A DNA stretch of 41,978 bases from Saprospiraceae bacterium (lineage in GTDB: Bacteria > Bacteroidota > Bacteroidia > Chitinophagales > Saprospiraceae), in the NCBI GenBank assembly GCA_026982695.1, contig JALSGS010000049.1, forward strand, positions 1 through 41,978, read 5' to 3'. Under the pieces are notes generated by a model that was not told the DNA's origin, did not search any database, and saw nothing but the letters and a program-made list of their open reading frames with translations. Shown here one piece after another: positions 18,237-26,257 of this stretch; the first letter of the stretch is position 1; each line of letters opens with the position of its first letter. The translations under genes were made by a program, and so were the position numbers.

Positions 18237-19343
18237 TCACTCAGTAGGCGACCAATAGAAAAAGGGGCCGCCAGGGTCGTCATTAGGTAAAGTGCCTCCT
18301 TCGGCACGTAGTTCGATGTAAGCACGCAGGTCTTCCACCTGTTTTTTACTCATGCGCTCCAAGGGGTAATGCGGCATATAAGGGCGATGTCCTGGAATGG
18401 CATAAGTGCCATAGGCAATGATCTGATACAGCGACATATGGCTATCCTTAGTGATGTACTTCTTCAGCCATTGAAAGGTAGTGCGCGCATCGTCTAAAAT
18501 GAGATGTGACACACCGCCTGGCCTATGGCAATACTGACAGCTCAGCTCATAGAGATCCTTACCGAGGGCTGGATCGCCCTTGAAGCCGTATCCCTTCACC
18601 TTGTCGGGCGGTGCATCAAAGAAGTGTGCAGGGGACTTTTGTAGGTAGAGATTTTTAAGCCATTTGCGCCCTTCGTCGTAGCGAGCTGGCTGCCGACGCA
18701 TGTCATTGAGGCGAGCCAGATCTTGATCGTCGAGTCCCAAGTCGCCCAGTGTCCACTGCAAGGTCCAGTAATATGCCAGCACAGCATCGATCTCCCAGCG
18801 TTCCATGGGGCGGCCCTGCGCACACTCTATGGCACAAAGCTGGATAGCTTCGCGTAAAGAGCGGTGTGCTCGTGCTATATGTTCCGAACCGTACTTGCGC
18901 ACGTAGTCGTCGTTATACCAGTGCTCGCGATTGACGATGCCGCGAAAGGTAGTGCCCTGCAAAAAGGGTAGCTTCTTCTTTTTGACGTAGGGCAGCCGTG
19001 CTTCGGGATCACTAACGCGCAAATCGGGGTCTTCGCGTTCCAGATTATGGCATGATGTACACACATAGTATTTGCTGACGTATTTACTGCGTTTGCCATC
19101 GGGACCGATTGTACGACCGTACTTGACAATTTCTTCTCCCCATTTGACCATCTGCTGGTCGAACCGCAACCGGTGGTCCGGGTAGGGCTCACCCATCGCC
19201 CACAGTACTTCATATAGGGGCGTATCTTGCGTCCAAGCAGCATCGTTGGAAGTTGTGGGTAGCTCCAAGTCAAAAGCAACCCAGACTGTAAGCACAAATA
19301 GCCCCCCCATTGCTTTGAACACCCAGCTCATAGAGTCGACCAT
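18237..19343 (-). CDS. diheme c-type cytochrome
   Basis: 368 residues, exported: hydrophobic segment at 8-26 after a short N-terminus (start could also be the Met at residue 5). Haem site 1 CTSCH at 95-99 after 'SKYVSKYYV'; haem site 2 CQYCH near 268 in 'LYELSCQYCHRPGG'. Distal Met candidates occur in 'GHRPYMPHYPLERMSKKQVEDLRAYI', the typical C-terminal helix of class I cytochrome c domains. First gene of the minus-strand cytochrome/DUF5777 cluster, 75 bases ahead of the next. It lies downstream of the Sus operon but is separated from it by a strong terminator, so it needs its own promoter in 19344-19472, where I see no clear TAnnTTTG box. Electron-transfer role by family; partner unknown. 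Confidence 0.85.
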   Translation of the reverse strand: MVDSMSWVFKAMGGLFVLTVWVAFDLELPTTSNDAAWTQDTPLYEVLWAMGEPYPDHRLRFDQQMVKWGEEIVKYGRTIGPDGKRSKYVSKYYVCTSCHNLEREDPDLRVSDPEARLPYVKKKKLPFLQGTTFRGIVNREHWYNDDYVRKYGSEHIARAHRSLREAIQLCAIECAQGRPMERWEIDAVLAYYWTLQWTLGDLGLDDQDLARLNDMRRQPARYDEGRKWLKNLYLQKSPAHFFDAPPDKVKGYGFKGDPALGKDLYELSCQYCHRPGGVSHLILDDARTTFQWLKKYITKDSHMSLYQIIAYGTYAIPGHRPYMPHYPLERMSKKQVEDLRAYIELRAEGGTLPNDDPGGPFFYWSPTE

Positions 19344-19472
19344 TTTGTATTTTAATGCTCTTTACGGAAAAGCTATGAGTTGAGGTTGCTTGTGGGCAAA
19401 AAATCCTGGCGACACCAAGCCCATGTATTTGGGAACAACTACAAAAAACCGCGATTTGAGAAAGTGATAGCC

Positions 19473-19508
19473 AAAAAAATGGGGGGACGCCCCGAATGGG
19501 GCATCCCC
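19473..19508 (-). terminator. Rho-independent terminator of the Sus operon
   Basis: GC-rich 11-bp stem (19483-19493 with 19498-19508, one G-U wobble on the minus-strand RNA), loop of four, followed on the minus strand by A then seven T. Ends the SusC-SusD-lipoprotein transcript, whose last gene stops at 19537. Confidence 0.85.
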
Positions 19509-19536
19509 TCTACAAATTCCTAACAAATGGATTCGC

Positions 19537-19968
19537 CTAATCTACCACTATCGTAGTAGCCTTGTCTCTTGAAAGACCGTTTACAGTAGTAACCACAGCG
19601 CGAATCGTAATTTCCTTTCCGGAAGTGCCTGTCGGAATGGTATAAGAGGTTTCGAGCACATCCACACTGCGGGCCGGATCGAAGCGCGTGGGCTGCGTAG
19701 CCGTGTGTATCAGTTTTTCATTACCATCAATAGTTTCAAATATTTCGACACTGGCCACATCATCTCTAGACCAATAATAGATGCTAATGAGCGCCTCATC
19801 GCCTTCGGCAAAAGACGTTGCTGTGCTGTTTGCTGGCTCGACCAAAACGTCCTGTATGAGGGGATAGAAATAACCATCGGTATCGACGTTATCGCTAATC
19901 CAATCGCTCTCTTTGTAACAGGAGCTCAACAGGACCATGTATACAGCCACATACAATATTTTATTCAT
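19537..19968 (-). CDS. small lipoprotein of a SusCD locus
   Basis: 143 residues from the ATG at 19968 (an ATG three codons earlier at 19977 is possible). Signal peptide with lipobox 'VLLSSC', Cys 17. The rest is a single beta-rich domain: 'EGDEALISIYYWSRDDVASVEIFETI' and 'SGKEITIRAVVTTVNGLSRDKATTIVV', consistent with one Ig-like/bacterial fold of the sort that follows SusD genes and sits on the cell surface. No named family recognised. Third gene of the operon, 45 bases after SusD and just before the terminator. Likely an accessory surface lipoprotein of the uptake system. Confidence 0.7.
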   Translation of the reverse strand: MNKILYVAVYMVLLSSCYKESDWISDNVDTDGYFYPLIQDVLVEPANSTATSFAEGDEALISIYYWSRDDVASVEIFETIDGNEKLIHTATQPTRFDPARSVDVLETSYTIPTGTSGKEITIRAVVTTVNGLSRDKATTIVVD

Positions 19969-20013
19969 TTCAGTCATTTTTTACTCGTGAAAAATAAAGA
20001 ATCCACTACATCA

Positions 20014-21420
20014 TTACTCGCTAAACCACATGGGAGTGGTGAAGTCTTTTCGGTGCAACGCTACATTTTGCGGGTTACGCGTCTCTTCCGTGACGGGGTA
20101 ACGCGCACGCTGGCCTGGTAGGTTTCGACCGTTGTAATCGGGTTCGACAAAACCTCTGAACACATTAGGATCAAACTGATAACGCCTCATGTCGGTCCAT
20201 GCTTCCTGATGGAGAAACAGCGCGATGTACTTTTGCATCATAATGCGCTCTAGATCAACGGTAGCTATAGCAGGATGCGACATGTAGTTGGCCTGGCTAT
20301 TGGCGTCTACACCTAGCTGGTCCATATGCGCGGCGATTCCCTCGAAGTAAGCTGATTCGGCTCGAGCCATGTCGCCGGCATGGTAAGCTGCCTCAGCTTC
20401 GATAAACTTGAGCTCGGCAAAGGTCATCATTAGCACTGGGGCTGTTTGAGTAGAGTACCAGGTGTCTTTGGTCAGGATCACCGTACTTTCAGGTGCATTA
20501 GGATCCCACGAGGCTTCGCCAATGTATTCTGTAGCACCTGAAGTGAGCGCTGCAATCATGGGCAAGCGCGGATCTGCCACGGGGTAGATCTCACCCTTGA
20601 GCAAATCGATAAAATAAGCGGCATGGGTAATGGAGAAATTACCCGTTTCGTTGGCTTTGGCCACATTGGTAAACCAGGGATTGGGGTTGCTCGCCGAATA
20701 CACAAGCTGAAAGTTGTCGGCGTTGGAACTCAACCCCTGTGCTACATGATTGAGAATGGCATTCCAGTCTGCGCCCTTATTGGACAAATGCAACAAGTAG
20801 CGAGCCTTGAGCGAATGGGCAAGTTTTTTCCATTTATCCAAGTCGCCGCCATAAGCCAGATCATCACTTGCCGGCGAATAAGCCGATTCTGGTTCATCGA
20901 GCAGCTGTAGGGCCTCGTCGAGCAAGTTCTGGATTTGTCCGTAGAGGGCTTCTTGAGTATCGTAGGCCGGCTGTACGTTGGCCGATCCCATCAGAGCTTC
21001 GCTATAAGGCACATCTTCCCAGGTAGTGGTGAGCAGCCCTACATACATCGCTTCGATCACCTTGCCCACACCGGCATAGTGGGGCGAATAGTCGTCACCT
21101 GCGGCACTGGCTTTGTCGATCATGGCGCGTAGGTTGTTCATGCCCTTGAGGTAAATAGTGCTCCAGGCCGAAGCATTGGAAAACTCACCGTAATAGCCCC
21201 CAAAAGCATCCATTTGGTGCGTGACCTGCGAAGCTGTATAAGCCAGGTAGTAATGTGTTTTGCTCAATGCTTCGAGGGTGGTAGGCAGTAGCAAGTCAAG
21301 TGTGACATCGTTAAGACGGGTGGGGTCGTCGTTGACGTCGAGAAAGCCATTACAGGCAGGCAATACACCCAATAGGCCTGCAAGCAAAAAGGCCTTGATC
21401 GTTATATTGGCATTTTTCAT
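20014..21420 (-). CDS. SusD/RagB-like nutrient-binding lipoprotein
   Basis: 468 residues from the ATG at 21420 (21432 is an in-frame alternative). Signal peptide with lipobox 'GVLPAC' (Cys 23), then 'FLDVNDDPTRLNDVTLDLLLPTTLE', the usual mature start of the SusD-like_2 group. Further marks: 'MNNLRAMIDKA', 'TTWEDVPYSEAL' near 140, 'LKARYLLHLSN' near 220, 'MMTFAELKFIEAEAAYHAGD' (TPR-like scaffold) near 350, and the late 'YIALFLHQEAWTDMRRYQ'. Known role: outer-membrane lid protein that captures ligand and delivers it to the SusC barrel. It lies 23 bases behind SusC. The locus has no glycosidase or protease, so the substrate (glycan, peptide or other) is not indicated. Confidence 0.93.
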   Translation of the reverse strand: MKNANITIKAFLLAGLLGVLPACNGFLDVNDDPTRLNDVTLDLLLPTTLEALSKTHYYLAYTASQVTHQMDAFGGYYGEFSNASAWSTIYLKGMNNLRAMIDKASAAGDDYSPHYAGVGKVIEAMYVGLLTTTWEDVPYSEALMGSANVQPAYDTQEALYGQIQNLLDEALQLLDEPESAYSPASDDLAYGGDLDKWKKLAHSLKARYLLHLSNKGADWNAILNHVAQGLSSNADNFQLVYSASNPNPWFTNVAKANETGNFSITHAAYFIDLLKGEIYPVADPRLPMIAALTSGATEYIGEASWDPNAPESTVILTKDTWYSTQTAPVLMMTFAELKFIEAEAAYHAGDMARAESAYFEGIAAHMDQLGVDANSQANYMSHPAIATVDLERIMMQKYIALFLHQEAWTDMRRYQFDPNVFRGFVEPDYNGRNLPGQRARYPVTEETRNPQNVALHRKDFTTPMWFSE

Positions 21421-21443
21421 TTTCAAAATCATTTTTCACTTTT

Positions 21444-24400
21444 TCAAAAAACCATATTGACACGAACGGTATAGCTACGCGTAGAAGGCGTGCGCAAGCC
21501 CGTATAGCCATAGATATTGGAGTTGGCACCAAAGTAATTGAGCTCGGGGTCAAAGCCCTTGAATGGCGTGTTGAGGAAGAGGTTGGCACCAATCAGAGAG
21601 ATGCGCAAATCAGAAATGGGTAGTTTATCTACAACAGCCTTTGGTATGCGCCATGTCAGGCTGACGTTACGCAGGCGAATCCAGGAAGCGTCTTGTAAAT
21701 ACACCTCAGGTGCATAGCGATACACCCTCCAGTTGCGGTAGAAAAAGGTGGGATGCAACTCCGTCTCGATGTCATTGGGCACGTAGTTGCCGTTGTCGTC
21801 GAGGCGTACACCTTTGAAGACGACTTTCATGTAGCGGTCATTGGTCTCTTCCAGAATGCCGTTGCCAATGCTGTATGTACGGGAAATGTCGATGGCCTTG
21901 CCACCTTTTTTCCATTCCCACATAAAGGACAGGCTAAAGCCCTTATACTTGAAGTCATTGATCCAGGAAGCGATCCAGTCGGGGAAGGCATTGCCCATGT
22001 ACACCAGTGTATCCCAATTGACGCGAGGATAACCATCAGACTCTATGATGAGTTGGCCATCGTCGGTGCGATTCCAGGGGTTGCCATACAGATCTCCAAT
22101 TTTGCCGCCTACGATGTATTTGTTGGTCACACCGCGCAATGACATCAATACAATTTCGTCACCTATGTCTTCGGCAATTTCCAATACTCGCCCTTTATTG
22201 GTGCTCCAATTGATGATATTCGACCAAGAGAAGTTGCTGGTTTTCACAGGAGTAAAGTCAACACTCAGCTCTAGCCCCTGATTTTCCATCGTGCCTGCAT
22301 TGGTCAAATACACCGAAGCACCTGTAGCATTGCTGATGGGTACACTGAGGATCATATCGCTGAGTGTTGTGCGGAACCAGGACAGGTCAAAGCCAAGGCG
22401 ATTTTTCCACAAGCGCAGTTCACCACCTACCTCAAGCGTTTTAGAGAACTCAGGACGCAAGTTTTCGTCACCAATAGAAGTAGACAAGGCATAGCCCAAC
22501 ACGTCGTTAAAGGGAAAGTTAGAGGCCAAGCCATAGTACCTACCGATGCGATATGGGCTCGCATCTTTACCGACTACAGCCCACGATGCGCGAAGCTTGG
22601 CATAGTCGATGAGGCTAGGCAGCTCAGTCATGTCAGACAATACCCAAGAAAGGTTTACTGAAGGGAAGAGATACGAGCGATTGGCAACTGGCAAGCTCGA
22701 GCTAAAGTCATTGCGAGCCGTCAGGGTGAGGTACAAATAGCGGTCGTAATCGAAAGAAGCCTCCCCATATACAGCCATATTGCGGTACCAGACGTCGGCA
22801 TTAGACTGGAAGAGCTCGGCTGTATTATTGAGGTTGAAGAAGTTGGTCACAGACAAGTTCTCGCCCCGTATGCTTGTCCACTGCTTGCGCGAATGGTACA
22901 GGTATTGCCCCAGCAAAAGCGACAGGCCCACACGCCCACGCTGCATCTGATAGCGCGCAAACAAGTTGGAAGTGAGGCTGCGCTTGCGCACAAAGTTGCG
23001 CACTACAAAACCACGCATATTGTTTCCTTCATCCGTCTCGGGGCTGACATTGCGCTGGCGCACATCGTCGTAGCCATCCATGCCAATGGTATAGTGCAAG
23101 CTGAGCGCTTCATTTAGTTTGTACTCTGCCTTAATACTGCCCAACAATCTATTCACATCATCTACATAAGTGTTGTGTTCAGCTAAGTAAAGGGCATGGT
23201 CGATGATTCCCAAAGAGAAGTTTTCACTGTATTTATAGGGTGTTTCGTATTGAGTCAAGTCCACTATGTTGGGTGTGTAGGCAATGACATTCATCACTGA
23301 CTTGCGGCCCTCATGTGGGCGGTTGCCACCCGTATTGGCATACATCAGGCTACCTTCTACGCGGAAACGAGGGCTCATCCGATAAGATGCTGCCAGGCTA
23401 AAGTTGCGTTTGTCGTACCAGGTGTTAGGAACAATGCCTTCAGCGGTGGATAAGCTACCTGAAAGGCGATAGGAAAATACGTCGTTGCCAGCAGTAAGGC
23501 GGGCACTCACTGCTTGGGAAGTCCCCGTGCGGAAAAACTCTCTATAGGTATCGTGCAGCACGTCTTCCGATTCAGGACGCCACTCCGGCCCCCAGTTGTA
23601 GAAAATCCAGCTGCGCTTTTTCGAATCGTTGCGATGTCCATCAATAAATTGCTGTTGCACTTTGGGCAGTTTGAGCGGGTTCTCCCAGCCAGTATTGTAG
23701 TCGATTTCTACACGTGGCTTGCCAGCTTTGCCCTTTTTGGTCGTAATGACAATCACGCCATTGGCGGCTCGAATGCCGTATAAGGCCGTAGCAGTAGCAC
23801 CGCGCAGCACTGTAATGGACTCTACCTCACCCATATCCAAATCAATGATGCGGTTGCTGGCTGTAGCCTGAGTGGAAGAGCTGGCTGCCAAGCCCAACGA
23901 CACCTTGTCCGAAGTGATGGGCAGCACATCCGTATCATCACTGACTTCTATGCCATCGATGACGAACAACGGTGCATTGGAACGCCCCGGATCCAGCGAG
24001 TTAATACCTCGAATGAGGATCGAAGCACCCCCACCCACCGTACCAGAAGTACGACTTAGAAATACGCCAGGCGTCCGCCCTTGCAGTGCGGTTACCAAGT
24101 TTGTCTCACCGGAATTCTTCACAGCCTCTTCATCAATTTGGGTCACGCCATAGCCCAAAGCTTTGCGCTCACGCGAAATGCCTAAAGCCGTGACGACTAC
24201 TTCACTCAATTGCTCTCCAGGCTGCAAAGTTACCTCAACAAAGTCCTGATCTCCCACCTCTACTTCCTGCTCTGCAAACCCCACATAGGAAAACACTAAG
24301 ACAGCTCCTTGAGGCACTTCGATGGTAAAACGGCCATCCAAGTCGGTAACTGTACCTGTCTGAGCACCTTTTACCACCACATTGACACCTACCAGTGGCT

Positions 24401-24524
24401 GGCCATCTTCTGCTGATCGCACCACACCACTTACAGGTCGCATTTGTGTCCATGCCCAAAGGGGCACGAGCAAAAACACTAGGAAGCACCAGGCTCCCTT
24501 CACTTTTCGGTTCAAGCCTTTCAT
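21444..24524 (-). CDS. SusC/RagA family TonB-linked outer-membrane transporter
   Basis: 1026 residues, normal for the family. Signal peptide to about residue 27; carboxypeptidase-regulatory-like domain at ~30-95 ('SGVVRSAEDGQPLVGVNVVV', 'DGRFTIEVPQGAVLVFSYVG'); TonB box region 'LSEVVVTALGISRERKALGY' at ~107; plug with 'LQGRTPGVFLSR', 'ILIRGINSL', 'APLFVIDGIEV' and 'VESITVLRGATATALYGIRAANG'; then a 22-strand barrel ending in an aromatic-rich 'RSYTVRVNMVF'. Imports a ligand captured by SusD using TonB energy. First gene of the operon. It has a long leader (see the region 24525-24979). No sigma/anti-sigma pair is directly beside it; the ECF pair at 31.8 kb is separated by other operons. Confidence 0.95.
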   Translation of the reverse strand: MKGLNRKVKGAWCFLVFLLVPLWAWTQMRPVSGVVRSAEDGQPLVGVNVVVKGAQTGTVTDLDGRFTIEVPQGAVLVFSYVGFAEQEVEVGDQDFVEVTLQPGEQLSEVVVTALGISRERKALGYGVTQIDEEAVKNSGETNLVTALQGRTPGVFLSRTSGTVGGGASILIRGINSLDPGRSNAPLFVIDGIEVSDDTDVLPITSDKVSLGLAASSSTQATASNRIIDLDMGEVESITVLRGATATALYGIRAANGVIVITTKKGKAGKPRVEIDYNTGWENPLKLPKVQQQFIDGHRNDSKKRSWIFYNWGPEWRPESEDVLHDTYREFFRTGTSQAVSARLTAGNDVFSYRLSGSLSTAEGIVPNTWYDKRNFSLAASYRMSPRFRVEGSLMYANTGGNRPHEGRKSVMNVIAYTPNIVDLTQYETPYKYSENFSLGIIDHALYLAEHNTYVDDVNRLLGSIKAEYKLNEALSLHYTIGMDGYDDVRQRNVSPETDEGNNMRGFVVRNFVRKRSLTSNLFARYQMQRGRVGLSLLLGQYLYHSRKQWTSIRGENLSVTNFFNLNNTAELFQSNADVWYRNMAVYGEASFDYDRYLYLTLTARNDFSSSLPVANRSYLFPSVNLSWVLSDMTELPSLIDYAKLRASWAVVGKDASPYRIGRYYGLASNFPFNDVLGYALSTSIGDENLRPEFSKTLEVGGELRLWKNRLGFDLSWFRTTLSDMILSVPISNATGASVYLTNAGTMENQGLELSVDFTPVKTSNFSWSNIINWSTNKGRVLEIAEDIGDEIVLMSLRGVTNKYIVGGKIGDLYGNPWNRTDDGQLIIESDGYPRVNWDTLVYMGNAFPDWIASWINDFKYKGFSLSFMWEWKKGGKAIDISRTYSIGNGILEETNDRYMKVVFKGVRLDDNGNYVPNDIETELHPTFFYRNWRVYRYAPEVYLQDASWIRLRNVSLTWRIPKAVVDKLPISDLRISLIGANLFLNTPFKGFDPELNYFGANSNIYGYTGLRTPSTRSYTVRVNMVF

Positions 24525-24974
24525 GTCGTTTTTTATTTTATGTATTTGAAGAAAGTAAACTGCTCCCTTTGCTGCTTAAGACACACCTAATACATGTGCA
24601 TGCTAACCAGCAATGCAAAGGCTCTTGCGTAGCACAGTAGCTTACGCCTCAATGTCCCAACTCCACAACTATGACGGCTAGCACATTCATTACGACCTGG
24701 CAAGACAAGCGTACACAATTCCCCATGCATCGTCCTAAAAGCAGCCAGGATCGCAACAAAAGTAAAATTTTGGTAAAAAATTTCACAGATGCCTACAAAA
24801 ATATTTTTTCTTATTAGTAAAATAGTTATTATCAATTTTTTTACTAAAATTATTGTTCCAACAAAATCATCGGTTATACTATACTATGTTTTGTCTTAGG
24901 CTCGTCAGTGGCGATGTTGGCTATAGTAAGGTAGTAGCTATTTATAGAGGGCTACGTTATTGCTCTTGACAACT
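24525..24974. other. long AT-rich leader/intergenic region upstream of susC
   Basis: About 450 bases between the adaptor terminator and the susC start. 24750-24880 is very AT-rich, with long A/T runs. No credible reading frame on either strand. It probably contains the susC promoter and a leader of more than 200 bases, a common arrangement for SusC genes in which regulation by antisense RNA can occur; no such RNA is demonstrated here. Confidence 0.5.
24757..24764 (-). promoter_or_regulatory. candidate -7 box for the SusC operon
   Basis: Minus-strand TACTTTTG fits the Bacteroidota TAnnTTTG consensus. It would give a leader of about 225 bases before susC. The expected TTG 19-21 bases upstream is not present in good form, so confidence is low. 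Confidence 0.3.
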
Positions 24975-25021
24975 ACAAAAACGAAAGGTGTGTAGCGACG
25001 ATATGCTACACACCTTTCGTT
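24975..25021 (-). terminator. Rho-independent terminator of the metal-efflux operon
   Basis: 17-bp perfect inverted repeat (24980-24996 with 25005-25021; arms AACGAAAGGTGTGTAGC type), loop of eight. On the minus strand the stem runs into TTTTTG. It lies 43 bases after the adaptor stop at 25064 and ends that operon. Confidence 0.9.
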
Positions 25022-25063
25022 ACCGCACTACCCACTTAACTGCCTTGAGAAGCGGACGATTAT

Positions 25064-26215
25064 TTATTCCGACAGTTCTTGTTCCATGCCCCAAAGGGCA
25101 TATGCACCTTTCCAGACGATTTGCTCACCAGCCTGAGGTACAAAATCCAACAGCTCGAGCCATCCTCCCTGTCGGCGTCCTATCTGTACCTGTTTTTTGA
25201 CAAAGCCGCTGTCCTTTGCGAGATAGAGCCAAAAGGAGTTGCCCTGTCGTATTACTGCTGACTTGGGTACAGCCCATACTTCGGCTTCATCAACCCATAT
25301 GATCGCCTGTGTACGCGTACCGGGTTTGGGGGCAATGCGTTCTTGTTCGAAGTGGGCGTGTACACGTGCCGTTCCCGTGGTCTCATCTACTTTGTGGCTG
25401 ACCAGATGTACCGTTGCACTGAGCGTGTCCGATCCGCCTGCAGGGAGGCAATCTACATGTTGGCCTCTTTGCACGCGCTTCAGGTCTTTGGCAAACACTT
25501 CCAACTCGAGATGTACGTGGCGGTCGTCTACAATTTCGTACAGCAAATCGTCAGGGCGAACATATCGTCCTTCGTTGATGTGTATTTCAGAGATATATCC
25601 ATTGGCTGGTGCCAAGATGGGCAATGCCAGCTGAAGCTGTCCTTGCTCGATACGCGCCAAATCAAATCCCATCCACTTTAGTTCTTGCCGTAGGCCTTCT
25701 ACTTCTGCTTTAGCCATCTCGTATTCAGACACCGTTTGTTCGTACACGCGTTGAGCTGTGGCATCGTTGGCTACTAGCGTTTCCTTGCGCACTTTTTCAG
25801 CTTCCAAAAATTTCAGCTGAGCTAGTGTTTTTAAATAATCGCGCTGCATGCGTACCAAGGTAGGATGCGCTATGGTGCACAACAAGGTGCCACGCCGCAC
25901 ATAATCGCCGGGCAAGTACTTGGGGTGTTGCACGTATCCGCCTACCGGTGTATGGACGGAATGAAGACTTTGTGGCGGCAATCCAATCGTAGCGGTGACG
26001 CGTAGCGGACTAGCCATTTTTTTGCGCAAAGCAGCTCCCAGCTGGATGCCTGCTTCCTCAGCTTGCTCAGGAGTAAGCTTGAGATAAGGGGTAGTCGTTG
26101 GCGAGGAATCTGCGGCTACAGCTGCTGCTGCTAATGCATCCGACTTCTCTGTGTGGACGCAACCGCCAAGCGAAATCAATCCCCATATGCTAAAGATCAA
26201 AAACAGGTATTTCAT
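25064..26215 (-). CDS. RND efflux periplasmic adaptor (HlyD/CusB-type membrane fusion protein)
   Basis: 383 residues, lipoprotein: signal peptide with lipobox 'ISLGGC' (Cys 19). Seen: 'LRVTATIGLPPQSLHSVHTP' then 'GGYVQHPKYLPGDYVRRGTLLCTI' (first lipoyl half), a coiled-coil hairpin about residues 115-185 ('YLKTLAQLKFLEAEKVRKET', 'AKAEVEGLRQEL'), 'LPILAPANGYISEIHINEGRYV' (second lipoyl half), then beta-barrel 'HVHLELEVFAKDLKRVQRGQ' and a membrane-proximal end. It links the RND pump to its outer-membrane channel. No CusB-type Met-rich N-terminal metal site is seen. Encoded 42 bases after the pump gene, followed by a strong terminator. Confidence 0.92.
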   Translation of the reverse strand: MKYLFLIFSIWGLISLGGCVHTEKSDALAAAAVAADSSPTTTPYLKLTPEQAEEAGIQLGAALRKKMASPLRVTATIGLPPQSLHSVHTPVGGYVQHPKYLPGDYVRRGTLLCTIAHPTLVRMQRDYLKTLAQLKFLEAEKVRKETLVANDATAQRVYEQTVSEYEMAKAEVEGLRQELKWMGFDLARIEQGQLQLALPILAPANGYISEIHINEGRYVRPDDLLYEIVDDRHVHLELEVFAKDLKRVQRGQHVDCLPAGGSDTLSATVHLVSHKVDETTGTARVHAHFEQERIAPKPGTRTQAIIWVDEAEVWAVPKSAVIRQGNSFWLYLAKDSGFVKKQVQIGRRQGGWLELLDFVPQAGEQIVWKGAYALWGMEQELSE

Positions 26216-26257
26216 ATCTAATATATTTTTTCAGTTTAAAAACTGCGCTGCATGCTT

